Shown here: positions 26,159-35,404 of the stretch, piece by piece | How positions within the stretch are numbered: the first letter of the stretch is position 1 | How the letters are laid out: every line of letters starts with the position of its first letter | Source: Moraxella catarrhalis | GTDB lineage: Bacteria; Pseudomonadota; Gammaproteobacteria; Pseudomonadales; Moraxellaceae | Assembly (NCBI RefSeq): GCF_001656295.1 | Contig: NZ_LXHE01000022.1 | Location: 55,124 to 119,123 of the forward strand | DNA: 64,000 nt | Direction of reading: 5' to 3' | The notes under the pieces: model-generated | Database searches by the model: none | Seen by the model: the letters and a program-made list of their open reading frames with translations, nothing else | What the model was told of the DNA's origin: nothing | Made by a program: the position numbers and the translations under genes

Positions 26159-27196
26159 ATGAATACAATCACTCGTGCCGAAAAAGACCTTTATCAAACC
26201 CTATTTGACCTAGCTCAGCATCATCCGATGGCGTATAAATGGCTCAAATTATTACCAGATTGGTTAGCTGGCATTAAAAATAAAGATCGCTATGCACATG
26301 CCCCATATTATGAATCAATCATTGATAAGCTGCCTGATGTTACGCCTAATGAAATTAATCTAAATGCCGCTTGTATTACTTCACAGATTGACTTTACTCA
26401 CAGCGATTATCGCTGTAGTGAAGCTTTGTTAAAAAATCTCATGCCATGGCGAAAAGGTGGATTTAAATTTGGGCAAGGCGATCGGCTAATCCATATTGAT
26501 ACAGAATGGCGTAGCGATTTAAAATGGGACAGAATATTGCCATACATTGGCGACTTGACTGGTAAGCGAGTGTTGGATGTTGGCGGAGGTTCGGGTTATC
26601 ATGGTTTTCGTATGGTTGGGGCGGGTGCTAGTACGGTGATTGTTATCGATCCGTCTTGCTTATTTTACCATCAGTTTATGGCGACTCGACACTTTCTTGG
26701 TAACATAAAAAACCATTATGAGCAGTCGCCCATTCATTTCATTCCTGTGGGGTTAGAGGAGCTGCCCCAAGATAAAAATCAGTCAGGATTATTTCACAGT
26801 GTTTTTTGTATGGGTGTATTATATCACCGAGCATCACCATTTGATTGTTTATTACAATTAAAAAATCAGCTGACAAAAGGCGGTGAGCTGATACTTGAGA
26901 CTTTGGTGGTGGACGGTGATGAAAATACGGTACTTGTTCCCAAAAATCGCTATGCAATGATGAATAATGTGTATTTTTTACCCTCAGTATCTGCCTTACA
27001 GCTGTGGCTAGACAAAATAGGCTTTGCTCAGGTTCGCTGTGTTGATATTAATATCACAACCAATGATGAACAGCGAACCACTGAGTGGATGACTTATCAT
27101 TCTTTAGATGATTTTTTGGATACCAAAGATCCTTCAAAAACTGCCGAGGGATATCCCAGACCTAAGCGTGCGGTGCTGATCGCCAAAAAACCATAA
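26159..27196 (+). CDS. cmoB: tRNA U34 carboxymethyltransferase
   Basis: About 345 residues starting MNTITRAEKDLYQT. Met codons at 26138 and 26141 and a TTG at 26063 are alternatives; the chosen start aligns with the usual short N-terminus. LMPWRKGGFKFG, DTEWRSDLKWDRI, the SAM-binding loop VLDVGGGSGYHGFRMVGAGA and VFCMGVLYHRASPFDCL are diagnostic for CmoB, which transfers the carboxymethyl group to ho5U34 of tRNA. It is co-transcribed with cmoA, 70 bases downstream. Confidence 0.95.
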   Translation: MNTITRAEKDLYQTLFDLAQHHPMAYKWLKLLPDWLAGIKNKDRYAHAPYYESIIDKLPDVTPNEINLNAACITSQIDFTHSDYRCSEALLKNLMPWRKGGFKFGQGDRLIHIDTEWRSDLKWDRILPYIGDLTGKRVLDVGGGSGYHGFRMVGAGASTVIVIDPSCLFYHQFMATRHFLGNIKNHYEQSPIHFIPVGLEELPQDKNQSGLFHSVFCMGVLYHRASPFDCLLQLKNQLTKGGELILETLVVDGDENTVLVPKNRYAMMNNVYFLPSVSALQLWLDKIGFAQVRCVDINITTNDEQRTTEWMTYHSLDDFLDTKDPSKTAEGYPRPKRAVLIAKKP

Positions 27197-27281
27197 TAAA
27201 TAAGTCTGACTGAAGTATAATATCATAATACTGGCTAATCGCTTGACATGATTTGTGAGGCATTTAAAAGAAGGTGAAACT

Positions 27282-28199
27282 ATGGCAGGTGGTAGTTTAT
27301 TAATGCTGCTTGATGACATCGCAGCGATACTTGATGATGTCTCGGTAATGACGAAGGTGGCAGCCAAAAAAACCGCAGGCGTTTTAGGCGATGATTTGGC
27401 ACTAAATGCTCAGCAGGTTACTGGCGTGCGTGCTGACCGAGAGTTGGCTGTGGTGTGGGGGGTTGCTAAAGGATCATTGATTAATAAACTGATTTTGGTG
27501 CCTGCTGCATTACTTATCAGTGCCATTGCAGCTTGGCTAATCACACCTTTATTGATGCTTGGTGGTGCTTTTTTGTGCTATGAAGGTGCTGAAAAGGTAG
27601 TTCATAAATTTGCCCCCAATCTGTTGCCACACGAGATGGATGATGAAATGGCACATACCAAAAGACTCAAAGCCAATGCTGATGAAAGTATCGATTTGGT
27701 CGCCTTTGAAAAAGATAAAATTCGTGGTGCTGTTCGGACGGATTTTATTTTATCCGCTGAGATTGTGGTGATTTCACTGGGTGTGATGACGGCAGCAACC
27801 TTTATGACAAAAGCGGCAGCATTGTCTGCCATTGCTATTGTGATGACCATTGGGGTGTATGGCTTGGTTGCCTTAATTGTCAAACTCGATGATATGGGTA
27901 TTTATTTGGTTAATCAGCCCTCGGCATACCGCCAAGCGATGGGTCGTAGCATTTTGGCATTTGCCCCAAAGCTTATGAAATTTTTATCCTTTGCTGGCAC
28001 GCTTGCCATGTTCTTGGTCGGTGGCGGGATTTTGGTGCATGGTGTTGGTATCTTACATCATCAAGCTCAAGATTTGGCGGCGTTATCGGGTATTTTTGGT
28101 GGTCTGACCGAAGCTTTATATAATGGTGTGGCAGGTTTGATTGCAGGTTTGATGATTTTGGCGGGTGTGATCGGTGTTAAAAAATTCATAAAACAATAG
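27282..28199 (+). CDS. DUF808 (YedI-type) inner-membrane protein
   Basis: A 305-residue membrane protein starting MAGGSLLMLLDDIAAILDDV, the family signature, with AAGAAGGTG upstream. The segment KKTAGVLGDDLALNAQQVTGV is also characteristic. It has about five hydrophobic helices, the last pairs in the C-terminal half. The function of the family is unknown. It stands after cmoB with an 85-base gap, and a weak hairpin with T-run (28228-28261) ends the unit. Confidence 0.9.
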   Translation: MAGGSLLMLLDDIAAILDDVSVMTKVAAKKTAGVLGDDLALNAQQVTGVRADRELAVVWGVAKGSLINKLILVPAALLISAIAAWLITPLLMLGGAFLCYEGAEKVVHKFAPNLLPHEMDDEMAHTKRLKANADESIDLVAFEKDKIRGAVRTDFILSAEIVVISLGVMTAATFMTKAAALSAIAIVMTIGVYGLVALIVKLDDMGIYLVNQPSAYRQAMGRSILAFAPKLMKFLSFAGTLAMFLVGGGILVHGVGILHHQAQDLAALSGIFGGLTEALYNGVAGLIAGLMILAGVIGVKKFIKQ

Positions 28200-28293
28200 C
28201 CAAATTTATTTAACCTAAGCTATCAATAAAAAGTGTTCAATCAATATGGACGCTTTTTATTTTGGCATGATAAAATGATGATCGTTATTTGGG

Positions 28294-29016
28294 TTATTTG
28301 GGAGTAGGACGCTGTTCGATAAGCAAAGCGTCAATACCATTATTACGCAGGCGTACACTGGCGGCAGAGGCTTCTTTTTGAGTCATGGGCGTTGAGATAA
28401 CTTGATACACATAGCCATTTTTTGCATCTTGGCGCACCACGATGGCATCCACGCCTGCCATGAGTACCTCAGCGCGCTTTAGGTCGGCATCTTCGGCTTT
28501 TTCATAGCTTTTGATTTGTAGGATGTATTGGCTTTGGCGATTAGATGGTGCTGTTTCGCCCGTTTGGGTAGGGTCATTGGTGGTCAAAGGATTACTGGGT
28601 TCATCATCAGCGGTATTTTCTTCGACGATTGAAATGCTCGCTGGCTGGCTGGTATCCGCTTTTGCGCTGTGATTGATGACCACATCGGTCGATGGCTTGG
28701 GCAAGATATTATCTTCTCGGTCTTGGATACTAACACCCTCAGGGATACTTTGAAATTTTTGTTCGGGCAGAACTTCATAAAATTCAAATTCAATGTCAGG
28801 CTCATTGGCGGTGATAGGCTCAACCGTCGCTTCAGGCTCAGGATCTACTCTTTGACCAAAACCATCAAATAAAGGCGACACATACAAAAAAACCGCCAGC
28901 ATTGCTGCTACCAATAGCCCCACGACAATCCAAAGCAAGCTACTTAAACCTAAGCTTTGGTTATGCACTTCATCTTTATAGACGGCAGAAGGCTGTTTTT
29001 GGGGTTTTTGAGCCAT
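28294..29016 (-). CDS. SPOR-domain cell-envelope protein
   Basis: A 240-residue bitopic protein starting MAQKPQKQPSAVYKDE (AGGATA upstream). There is one transmembrane helix at about residues 25-48, an acidic low-complexity periplasmic linker of about 100 residues, and a C-terminal SPOR domain (about 160-240: YILQIKSYEKAEDADLKRAEVL...VYQVISTPM...ASAASVRLRNNGIDALLI). SPOR domains bind denuded glycan at the septum, so a role in division (DedD/FtsN-like) is inferred. There is no argS or other division gene beside it to decide which. Confidence 0.85.
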   Translation of the reverse strand: MAQKPQKQPSAVYKDEVHNQSLGLSSLLWIVVGLLVAAMLAVFLYVSPLFDGFGQRVDPEPEATVEPITANEPDIEFEFYEVLPEQKFQSIPEGVSIQDREDNILPKPSTDVVINHSAKADTSQPASISIVEENTADDEPSNPLTTNDPTQTGETAPSNRQSQYILQIKSYEKAEDADLKRAEVLMAGVDAIVVRQDAKNGYVYQVISTPMTQKEASAASVRLRNNGIDALLIEQRPTPK

Positions 29017-29169
29017 AAGAATATCCTGTATGGTTTTTATGCAAAAATTAGGGTAGTAATCAAATACCAAATTAAGGTGAGCGTTTCATTTGGTGAGCGT
29101 TAATCAGCCCAAGCAACGGCTATTTTAGCAAATTTTTATAAAAATATCGTGCTTATTCTTGCCTGATGG

Positions 29170-29198
29170 TTGGTAGTTGGGATAAATATTGTTATAAT
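29170..29198 (+). promoter_or_regulatory. Sigma70-type promoter for the DUF2788 gene
   Basis: TTGGTA (29170-29175) and TATAAT (29193-29198) are spaced by exactly 17 bases, 31 bases before the ATG. Confidence 0.7.
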
Positions 29199-29229
29199 GT
29201 GCGGATAAATAATCATAAAGGTGCTTGGT

Positions 29230-29466
29230 ATGTCTGCAATGGCGACGCTGTTTTTGGTATCGGCTGAGACGATTACCACATTGGGTCTGTATGTTTTATT
29301 GCCTATTTTCATTGGGTTTTTAATTTTTATTATGTGGGATATCTCAAAAAAATCAGATGCTGGCCGAGCGGGAACTTTTTGGATTTTTGTCGCTTTGGGC
29401 ATGGGTTTTTTTGGTTTTCTTGCCAAACTTGTGATTGAATTTGTGCTTGGAAAATGGGTATTGTAA
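29230..29466 (+). CDS. Small DUF2788-like membrane protein
   Basis: A 78-residue protein starting MSAMATLFLVSAETITTLGLY (AAAGGTG just upstream; a GTG at 29221 would add three residues). Two transmembrane helices (about 15-35 and 50-72) flank a short basic loop, WDISKKSDAGRAG. The pattern fits the DUF2788 family of gammaproteobacterial small inner-membrane proteins of unknown role. It has its own promoter and is followed by a small lipoprotein gene. Confidence 0.75.
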   Translation: MSAMATLFLVSAETITTLGLYVLLPIFIGFLIFIMWDISKKSDAGRAGTFWIFVALGMGFFGFLAKLVIEFVLGKWVL

Positions 29467-29538
29467 CTTAATTTGAGCATTTTAAAAGTTAGCGGTTGAC
29501 TTGATAGTTTAAACAGTCTTTAATTTTGGAGTAAGGGT

Positions 29539-29856
29539 ATGAAAATTTTTGCAGTAACTGCCTTAGCATTTGTCACTTTGATGTTAACCGCTTGCGGTCA
29601 CGGTCATGAAAAAGTACATGCCGTTGACCGTGTTGAAGAAGCACAAGCAGCCGCTTTGGCTAATGCTCCAAAAGCTGAAGAAGTGGTGTTTGAGGATGAA
29701 GGTGCGCCTACCATGACTACCGAGACAGCCGCAGCGGACACAAGCGCTGATGCTGCCGCCCAAGAGCCAGTAGCTCAAGAGGACGCCCAAGTGGCAGATG
29801 CCGAAGCGGCTGCAGAACCTGTTCAAGCGCCTGCCGAAGCTCAAACCACCAACTGA
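29539..29856 (+). CDS. Small acidic Ala-rich lipoprotein
   Basis: A 105-residue protein with a lipoprotein signal MKIFAVTALAFVTLMLTAC. The mature chain is almost entirely low complexity (Ala, Glu, Gln, Pro, Asp) after a His-containing GHGHEK start and is predicted disordered. GGAGTAAGG precedes the ATG. Similar composition is seen in the products at 41043 and 51331. Function is unknown; a periplasmic or outer-membrane spacer is a guess. Confidence 0.75.
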   Translation: MKIFAVTALAFVTLMLTACGHGHEKVHAVDRVEEAQAAALANAPKAEEVVFEDEGAPTMTTETAAADTSADAAAQEPVAQEDAQVADAEAAAEPVQAPAEAQTTN

Positions 29857-29915
29857 TTTGATGCCTTTTGGTCAAATGTGAGTTTGATTGAAATTAGGCA
29901 GTTTGGATGAGTGAT

Positions 29916-29949
29916 AAAACCTTGGCTGATAAAAGCCAAGGTTTTTTGT
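29916..29949 (+). terminator. Rho-independent terminator after the small lipoprotein gene
   Basis: AAAACCTTGGCT and AGCCAAGGTTTT form a 12-base stem followed by a T-run. Confidence 0.92.
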
Positions 29950-30111
29950 TTATAAAGGCAGTTTGGGTATTTAAATAAAGCGACGGCTTAAGTACTTACT
30001 TAGGTGCTTAGAAGATCAAAAGACCTGCCTTAAATCAGCGGAAGTGGCTTGATTTTTTGAGTTTTGCTTGATACATTAGTGGCTACTGATCGCATAAATA
30101 AGGAAATGATT

Positions 30112-31236
30112 ATGTCAGCACTTAGAAAAGATATTGACCCTGAAGGATTATTGGAGTTTTCTGTTGTTTATACTGATCGTGCGCTGAACCACATGTCGGC
30201 GCAGTTTCAGCAGGTGATGAAGGATTTGTCTTTTGAGTTAAAGTCACTATTTCAAGCCGATGCGGTCGCCATCGTGCCAGGTTCGGGCACGGCAGGCATG
30301 GAAGCGGTTGCACGAGCTTTGGCGGCTGGTCAAGATACTGTGATCGTCAGAAATGGATGGTTTAGCTACCGCTGGACGCAGATACTAGAAGCGATTGGCG
30401 TTGCTAAATCTAGCCATGTATTTAAGGCGCATATCCAAGAGGGTGAAAATGGGTTTGTGCCTGCCGATATTGACGAGGTCACCGCCTATATCAAAGCACA
30501 CCGCCCAGGCATCGTGTTCGCCCCTCATGTTGAAACCGCCTCTGGCATGATGCTGTCAGATGAGTATATTCGTGCACTTGCTGAGGCGACGCATTCGGTC
30601 GGTGGGCTGCTTGTCATTGACTGTATTGCTTCTGGGTGCATCTGGCTTGACATGAAGGCGCTGGGCATTGATGTGCTTTTATCAGCACCTCAAAAGGGTC
30701 TGTCAAGCACGCCGTGTGCCGGCTTGGTGATGCTGTCGGAGGCTGCCAAAGAGGCTGTTTTGGCAAGCACACCATCAAGCTTTTCTTTGGATCTAAAAGC
30801 ATGGTTAAATATCATGAGTGCTTACGAAAATGGCGGACATGCGTATCATGCCACCATGCCAACCGATGGTCTAAAGCAGCTGCGTGATACTTTGCTTGAA
30901 GCAAAACAGATCGGCTATGACACCCTAAAACAAGCCCAAATCACCCTTGGTCAAGAGATTTTGGCGGTGCTAAATGCCAAAGGCGTCCAAAGTGTCGCCG
31001 ACCCCTCCGCCCAAGCTTATGGCGTGATCGTTTGCCATGCTTCAAGTGATGAGATTCATAAAGGCGCCGCCTTTGCCAAAGTGGGCGTCCAAATCGCTGC
31101 TGGCACACCGCTTCAGGTTGATGAGCCAAGCGATTATAAAAGCTTCCGCATTGGCTTGTTTGGGCTTGATAAATTGACCGATGTTAAAGGGACGGTTGAG
31201 CGCTTTAAGGGTGCAGCTGATCAAGTGTTCGTATAA
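30112..31236 (+). CDS. Class V PLP-dependent aminotransferase (serine/alanine-glyoxylate type)
   Basis: A 374-residue enzyme starting MSALRKDIDPEG, with AAGGA seven bases upstream. VPGSGTAGMEAVARAL binds the PLP phosphate, VIDCIASGCIWLDMKALGIDVLL carries the conserved Asp, and the Schiff-base Lys is in SAPQKGLSSTPC. This pattern is that of the serine-glyoxylate / alanine-glyoxylate subgroup of fold-type I enzymes. The exact substrate cannot be told. It is followed by a terminator and then pepD, so it is a single-gene unit. Confidence 0.88.
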   Translation: MSALRKDIDPEGLLEFSVVYTDRALNHMSAQFQQVMKDLSFELKSLFQADAVAIVPGSGTAGMEAVARALAAGQDTVIVRNGWFSYRWTQILEAIGVAKSSHVFKAHIQEGENGFVPADIDEVTAYIKAHRPGIVFAPHVETASGMMLSDEYIRALAEATHSVGGLLVIDCIASGCIWLDMKALGIDVLLSAPQKGLSSTPCAGLVMLSEAAKEAVLASTPSSFSLDLKAWLNIMSAYENGGHAYHATMPTDGLKQLRDTLLEAKQIGYDTLKQAQITLGQEILAVLNAKGVQSVADPSAQAYGVIVCHASSDEIHKGAAFAKVGVQIAAGTPLQVDEPSDYKSFRIGLFGLDKLTDVKGTVERFKGAADQVFV

Positions 31237-31249
31237 TCCAAATCATCAT

Positions 31250-31286
31250 AAAACAGGCTATGTGCTTGATGCCTAGCCTGTTTTTG
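31250..31286 (+). terminator. Rho-independent terminator after aminotransferase gene
   Basis: AAAACAGGCTA and TAGCCTGTTTT pair around a 13-base loop and are followed by T residues. Confidence 0.88.
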
Positions 31287-31348
31287 TTTTTGGTAGTTTG
31301 GATGATTTGAATGTGATTTTTTGATATTTGTAATGGTAAGGAAATAAG

Positions 31349-32854
31349 ATGACTTTTAGTTTGGCGGCTTATGAAGATAACTTAAATGTTGTCAAAGATT
31401 TTGATCCCATGCTGTTGTGGCGCTGGTTTAGTCGCATCAGTGCGACACCGCATCCAAGCTTTTATGAAGAAGCTTTGGTGGCTGATATCATCGAGTGGGC
31501 GACGGCGCGTGGGCTGTCTGCTCGCCGAGATGGCATTGGGAATGTCATCATCAAAAAACCAGCAACCAAAGGCTACGAAGACCGTGAGCCGATCGCTTTG
31601 CAGGCGCACTTAGATATGGTGCCTCAAGCCAATGAAGGTACGCTGCATGACTTTGCCACAGATCCGATTCGCCTTCGTCTTCGTCCTGATGATGATGCAT
31701 GGCTGATGGCGACAGGCACGACTTTGGGTGCGGATAATGGCATTGGTATGGCAAGCTGTCTTGCAGTCCTTGAAGGTGATTCACTGGCGCATCCTGAGCT
31801 TGAGGTACTACTGACGATGACCGAAGAGACGGGCATGGTTGGGGTAGTTGGTCTAAAAGCCAATGAGATGACCTCGAAAATCATGGTCAATACCGACACC
31901 GAAGAAATCGGTGAGGTGTATATTGGCTGTGCGGGCGGTATCGATGCGGATCTTAGCCTGCCACTGACATGGCAAGAAAATCCCTTTGATGCTGCGCTAA
32001 GCTTAACCATCAAAGGACTGCGAGGGGGACATTCAGGACTGGATATCGATAAAAACCGCGGCAATGCCATCAAGCTGATGGCAAGAGTGTTGGCTAAGCT
32101 GTTGGGTCAGTTCGATGGACAATTTGCCATCAGCCACATCAAAGGTGGCACGCTAAGAAATGCCATTCCACGTGAAGCCCAAGTCGTGATCAGCTGCCCT
32201 CAGTCGTCCTTGTTGGTGCTGACAGACGCCATCAATCACGCCACCGCTCAAATCTTTGAAGAGTTTAAGCAAGCAGAGCCAAACCTTATAGCGATCATTG
32301 AGACTGCTAAGCCTGACCAAAAGGCGCTGACTTGGGCGTCATCTTGTCAAGCCATTCATCTCATCAATGCGCTGCCTAGCGGTGTGGTGCGACAAAGCGA
32401 TCTTGCCAAAGACACGGTGGAGACGTCATTGTCCTTTGGGCAGCTTAAGATGGATGATGATGCGCTTAAGTGTGTGCTACTTATCCGCTCTTTGGTTGAT
32501 TCAGGCAAAGATGCGGTCTGCGATACGCTCTCAAGCATTGCGCATCTGTCAGGGGCGCAAATCGCGTTTGCTGGTGGTTATGTGGGCTGGAATCCAGATA
32601 CCAATTCGGTGATCACGCCGATCACTACCCAGCTTTATGCCCAGATCTTGGGTCATCAGCCTGATATTAAGGTTATCCACGCAGGGCTTGAGTGTGGCTT
32701 GATTAAGCAAAGCCATCCTGATATGGACATCGTCTCAATCGGTCCAACCATCAAAAATGCTCACTCGCCTGATGAGATGGTGCACATTGAGTCGGTGGCG
32801 GTGTATTGGCGACTTTTGACTGAGATTTTGGCAAATGCGCCGCTCAAGCGCTAA
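31349..32854 (+). CDS. pepD: Cytosol non-specific dipeptidase (aminoacyl-histidine dipeptidase)
   Basis: A 501-residue M20C metallopeptidase. Metal-site motifs are LQAHLDMVPQ (His, Asp), TTLGADNGIGMA (bridging Asp), TEETGMVG (catalytic and metal Glu) and IKNAHSPDE (C-terminal His). LRGGHSGLDIDKNRGNAIKL belongs to the lid domain. It hydrolyses dipeptides, including Xaa-His, in the cytosol. A strong terminator follows. Length is slightly more than the E. coli enzyme. Confidence 0.95.
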   Translation: MTFSLAAYEDNLNVVKDFDPMLLWRWFSRISATPHPSFYEEALVADIIEWATARGLSARRDGIGNVIIKKPATKGYEDREPIALQAHLDMVPQANEGTLHDFATDPIRLRLRPDDDAWLMATGTTLGADNGIGMASCLAVLEGDSLAHPELEVLLTMTEETGMVGVVGLKANEMTSKIMVNTDTEEIGEVYIGCAGGIDADLSLPLTWQENPFDAALSLTIKGLRGGHSGLDIDKNRGNAIKLMARVLAKLLGQFDGQFAISHIKGGTLRNAIPREAQVVISCPQSSLLVLTDAINHATAQIFEEFKQAEPNLIAIIETAKPDQKALTWASSCQAIHLINALPSGVVRQSDLAKDTVETSLSFGQLKMDDDALKCVLLIRSLVDSGKDAVCDTLSSIAHLSGAQIAFAGGYVGWNPDTNSVITPITTQLYAQILGHQPDIKVIHAGLECGLIKQSHPDMDIVSIGPTIKNAHSPDEMVHIESVAVYWRLLTEILANAPLKR

Positions 32855-32870
32855 ATCCATCGTTAATTCA

Positions 32871-32906
32871 TAAAACCATCTGCTTGATCTTAAGCAGATG
32901 GTTTTA
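32871..32906. terminator. Bidirectional terminator between pepD and hydrolase gene
   Basis: TAAAACCATCTGCTT and AAGCAGATGGTTTTA pair perfectly over 15 bases. Confidence 0.93.
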
Positions 32907-32934
32907 TTTTTGTGATTATGCTAAGGCATCGCGT

Positions 32935-33672
32935 TTATAAGGTATCATTCATAAAAGCGATCATTTTTGCCCAGCTGTCTTTGGCGGCTTGTGGATGGTA
33001 GCCCAAATCAACGCCGTTTTCACGAGCTCGCTCATCGGCGTGTGGGTTACTAAAGCCATGTTTTGCGCCTTCGTAGATATCGATTTGGTAGTCAACCTCG
33101 GCTGCCTCAAGCTCTTTTTTAAGACCGTCAATCGCCTCCATTGAGACCATAGAGTCAGCTTTGCCATGCGCAACCAAGACTTTGGCGACGAACTTTTGTT
33201 TGGTGGCAGGCGTGATGGGCGCAGGATTACCATGGAAGGTCGCTACCGCTTTTAGGGGCAAGCCAAGTCGTGCCATGTCTAAGGCAATTTTACCGCCAAA
33301 GCAAAACCCTGCGATGCCGATACGCTCTTTATCCACTTCACTAAGATTAGCCACATCGTGATAGATGGCCTGGCAGCGATTCATCAGCTCATCAGAATGC
33401 TCAAGCATTTGAGTCATCCATTCATTGGCTTGATGTGCGTCTGTGGTCATTTTACCCTCACCATAGACATCCATTGCTACCGCGACAAACCCCTCAGCTG
33501 CCAAGCGCTCAGCAACTGTTTTTGGGTGTTCGACAACGCCCCACCATTCAGGCGCTACCAAAACTGTCCGCGCCTTGCCTGTTTTGGCGGTATTCTGTGG
33601 TAGGGCAATGTAGCTGAGTAATGGCGTGCCATCGGGTGCGATGGTGGTGAGCGTGCGAGTCGTTATTGTCAT
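32935..33672 (-). CDS. Dienelactone-hydrolase-family alpha/beta hydrolase
   Basis: A 245-residue soluble hydrolase. The nucleophile Cys is in GIAGFCFGGKIALDMA, the acid in AHGKADSMV and the His in EGAKHGFSNPHADE. PEWWGVVEHPKTVAERLAAEGFVAVAMDVYGEG is typical of the family. Substrates of bacterial housekeeping members (yghX/ysgA-like) are largely unknown. It is a single gene between pepD and ycgN, with no aromatic-degradation genes nearby, so a catechol-pathway role is not supported. Confidence 0.9.
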   Translation of the reverse strand: MTITTRTLTTIAPDGTPLLSYIALPQNTAKTGKARTVLVAPEWWGVVEHPKTVAERLAAEGFVAVAMDVYGEGKMTTDAHQANEWMTQMLEHSDELMNRCQAIYHDVANLSEVDKERIGIAGFCFGGKIALDMARLGLPLKAVATFHGNPAPITPATKQKFVAKVLVAHGKADSMVSMEAIDGLKKELEAAEVDYQIDIYEGAKHGFSNPHADERARENGVDLGYHPQAAKDSWAKMIAFMNDTL

Positions 33673-33858
33673 AAAAATATCCTTATTGGTTTGGTGGTAT
33701 CACAAAAACGCCCCAAAGCTGCATCATTTTGCCACTTCTAGAACGGCGTTTGGTTTGTTTAACTTAACAAGCTGCCTTCGTCAAGTCAAGGTTTTTATGC
33801 CAATTTTCTCAAATTTTACGGTACAATAAAGTCAACTTTATGAAAATATGATGATGTC

Positions 33859-34323
33859 ATGATTAGTGATGAGATGCGACCTAGATTTTGGGAAAATTAT
33901 TGTCTTGATGAGCTGACGGATGCAGAGTGGGAGGCGCTGTGCGACGGGTGCGGCGCGTGCTGTTTGGTGAAATTTCTTGATGTTGACGATGCCAAATACA
34001 CAGAGTACACCGATGTGGCGTGCCAACTTTTGAATACCAAAACGGGGCATTGCCAAAACTATGCAGAACGGCAGCGTTTTGTGCCTGACTGTATCCGTCT
34101 AACGGCGCAGATGATGCCTCAGATGCTTTGGCTGCCGCGCCACTGTGCCTATAAGCGACTTTATCTTGGTCAAGGATTGCCAGCTTGGCATCGACTACTT
34201 AAAGGCACTCAAAACCATGGCGCAGGGTTTGCTAAGGTGTCTGTTGCAGGTCGCTGCGTCAGTGAGCTTGGAATGAGCGATGCAGACATCGAAAGGCGAG
34301 TGGTTAAATGGGTTAAGCCTTAA
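33859..34323 (+). CDS. YcgN/UPF0260-family cysteine-cluster protein
   Basis: A 154-residue protein starting MISDEMRPRFWENYCLDELTDAEWEALCDGCGACCLVKF. The Cys-rich clusters DGCGACC, TGHCQNY, VPDCIRL and RHCAYKRLY are characteristic of UPF0260 (YcgN), which probably bind a metal or Fe-S centre. Its function is unknown. The reading frame fits the 148-155 residues of the family. An upstream gap of about 185 bases has no gene. Confidence 0.88.
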   Translation: MISDEMRPRFWENYCLDELTDAEWEALCDGCGACCLVKFLDVDDAKYTEYTDVACQLLNTKTGHCQNYAERQRFVPDCIRLTAQMMPQMLWLPRHCAYKRLYLGQGLPAWHRLLKGTQNHGAGFAKVSVAGRCVSELGMSDADIERRVVKWVKP

Positions 34324-34482
34324 CATCGTTGAAAGAAAAAAATTGGCAAGTTTGATAAAATTGGTGAATGTCTGTAATTTTGTCAAAAGCACTTGAATAA
34401 AACCTGATGATACGCTAAATTGTAGCAAGGCAATCAATGCGCCATGATTTTAATGATAACACGAGGTTAAATTATACCGTCT

Positions 34483-35352
34483 ATGTCTGATGACAATTCG
34501 AGCGGCTGGTCTATGCGCGGGCTTAAGCGCTGGCTGTCCACCGCACCCGAAACGCGAGACGATTTGTTAAAACTGGTTCAAGACTCTCGCCAGTTTTTGG
34601 AGCCGGATACGGTGGATATGCTTGAGGGGGTGCTTGATTTGCCAGCAACCCAAGTGCGTGAGATTATGACGCCGCGCCCTCAGGTTCATGCTGTGGCAAG
34701 TGACGATGATTTATCCGACATCTTGTCGGTAGTCTTAGAGACTGAGCACTCTCGCTATCCTGTGCTTGACAGTTTGGATGATAATGCCGTGGTCGGGATT
34801 TTGCTGATTAAGGACTTGATACCATACCTAAAAGCCAAAGCCGACGGTAAAGAGCAGCCGCTCAAACTGGCTGATATTGTGCGAAAGCCGCTATATATCA
34901 GTGAGACCGCACGCTCAGACACTTTGTTGCGCTCTCTACAAAAAGCCCAAGTGCATATGGCGATCGTGGTGGATGAATTTGGGTCGGTGTCGGGCGTGGT
35001 GACGATGGAGGACTTATTAGAGGAGATTGTCGGAGATATCGTTGATGAGCATGATGATATTGATGAAGACAGCGACATTAATAACATTATCCCGCATCCT
35101 GACAAGCCAGGTATTTGGCTTGTGCAGGCATCTACTTTGATCAGTGATTGTAATGAGATTTTGGGCAGTCATTTTGATGACGCTGATGTTGATACCATGG
35201 GCGGACTTGTGATGCAGGCGCTTGGGTTTGTCAGCCACCTTCAGGGGGCGGTAGTGCAGATTGATGATTGGCAAATCACGGTGGTTGATGTTGAGGCGCG
35301 ATTTATCCATTTGCTGGAGCTGGTGCTCATACCGCAGGTGGAGAATGCTTAA
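34483..35352 (+). CDS. CBS-domain haemolysin/transporter-associated protein (CorC type)
   Basis: A 289-residue soluble protein with a pair of CBS domains (about 55-180: VREIMTPRPQVHAV, SRYPVLDS...VVGILLIKDLIPYL, VVDEFGSVSGVVTMEDLLEEIVGDI). A C-terminal CorC_HlyC domain (about 200-285) contains WLVQASTLISDCNEILG and DVDTMGGLVMQALGFV. It is the YbeX/CorC type without a DUF21 membrane part; such proteins are linked to Mg/Co homeostasis and ribosome handling. In many relatives it sits directly before lnt; here lnt is 6 kb away. Confidence 0.92.
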   Translation: MSDDNSSGWSMRGLKRWLSTAPETRDDLLKLVQDSRQFLEPDTVDMLEGVLDLPATQVREIMTPRPQVHAVASDDDLSDILSVVLETEHSRYPVLDSLDDNAVVGILLIKDLIPYLKAKADGKEQPLKLADIVRKPLYISETARSDTLLRSLQKAQVHMAIVVDEFGSVSGVVTMEDLLEEIVGDIVDEHDDIDEDSDINNIIPHPDKPGIWLVQASTLISDCNEILGSHFDDADVDTMGGLVMQALGFVSHLQGAVVQIDDWQITVVDVEARFIHLLELVLIPQVENA

Positions 35353-35380
35353 AAAACGGAAGTTGATTACTTCCGTTTTT
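35351..35380. terminator. Bidirectional terminator between corC and ygfZ genes
   Basis: AAAAACGGAAGT and ACTTCCGTTTTT form a perfect stem with a short loop. Confidence 0.93.
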
Positions 35381-35404
35381 ATTAGCCTGATGTAATCATA
35401 AGGC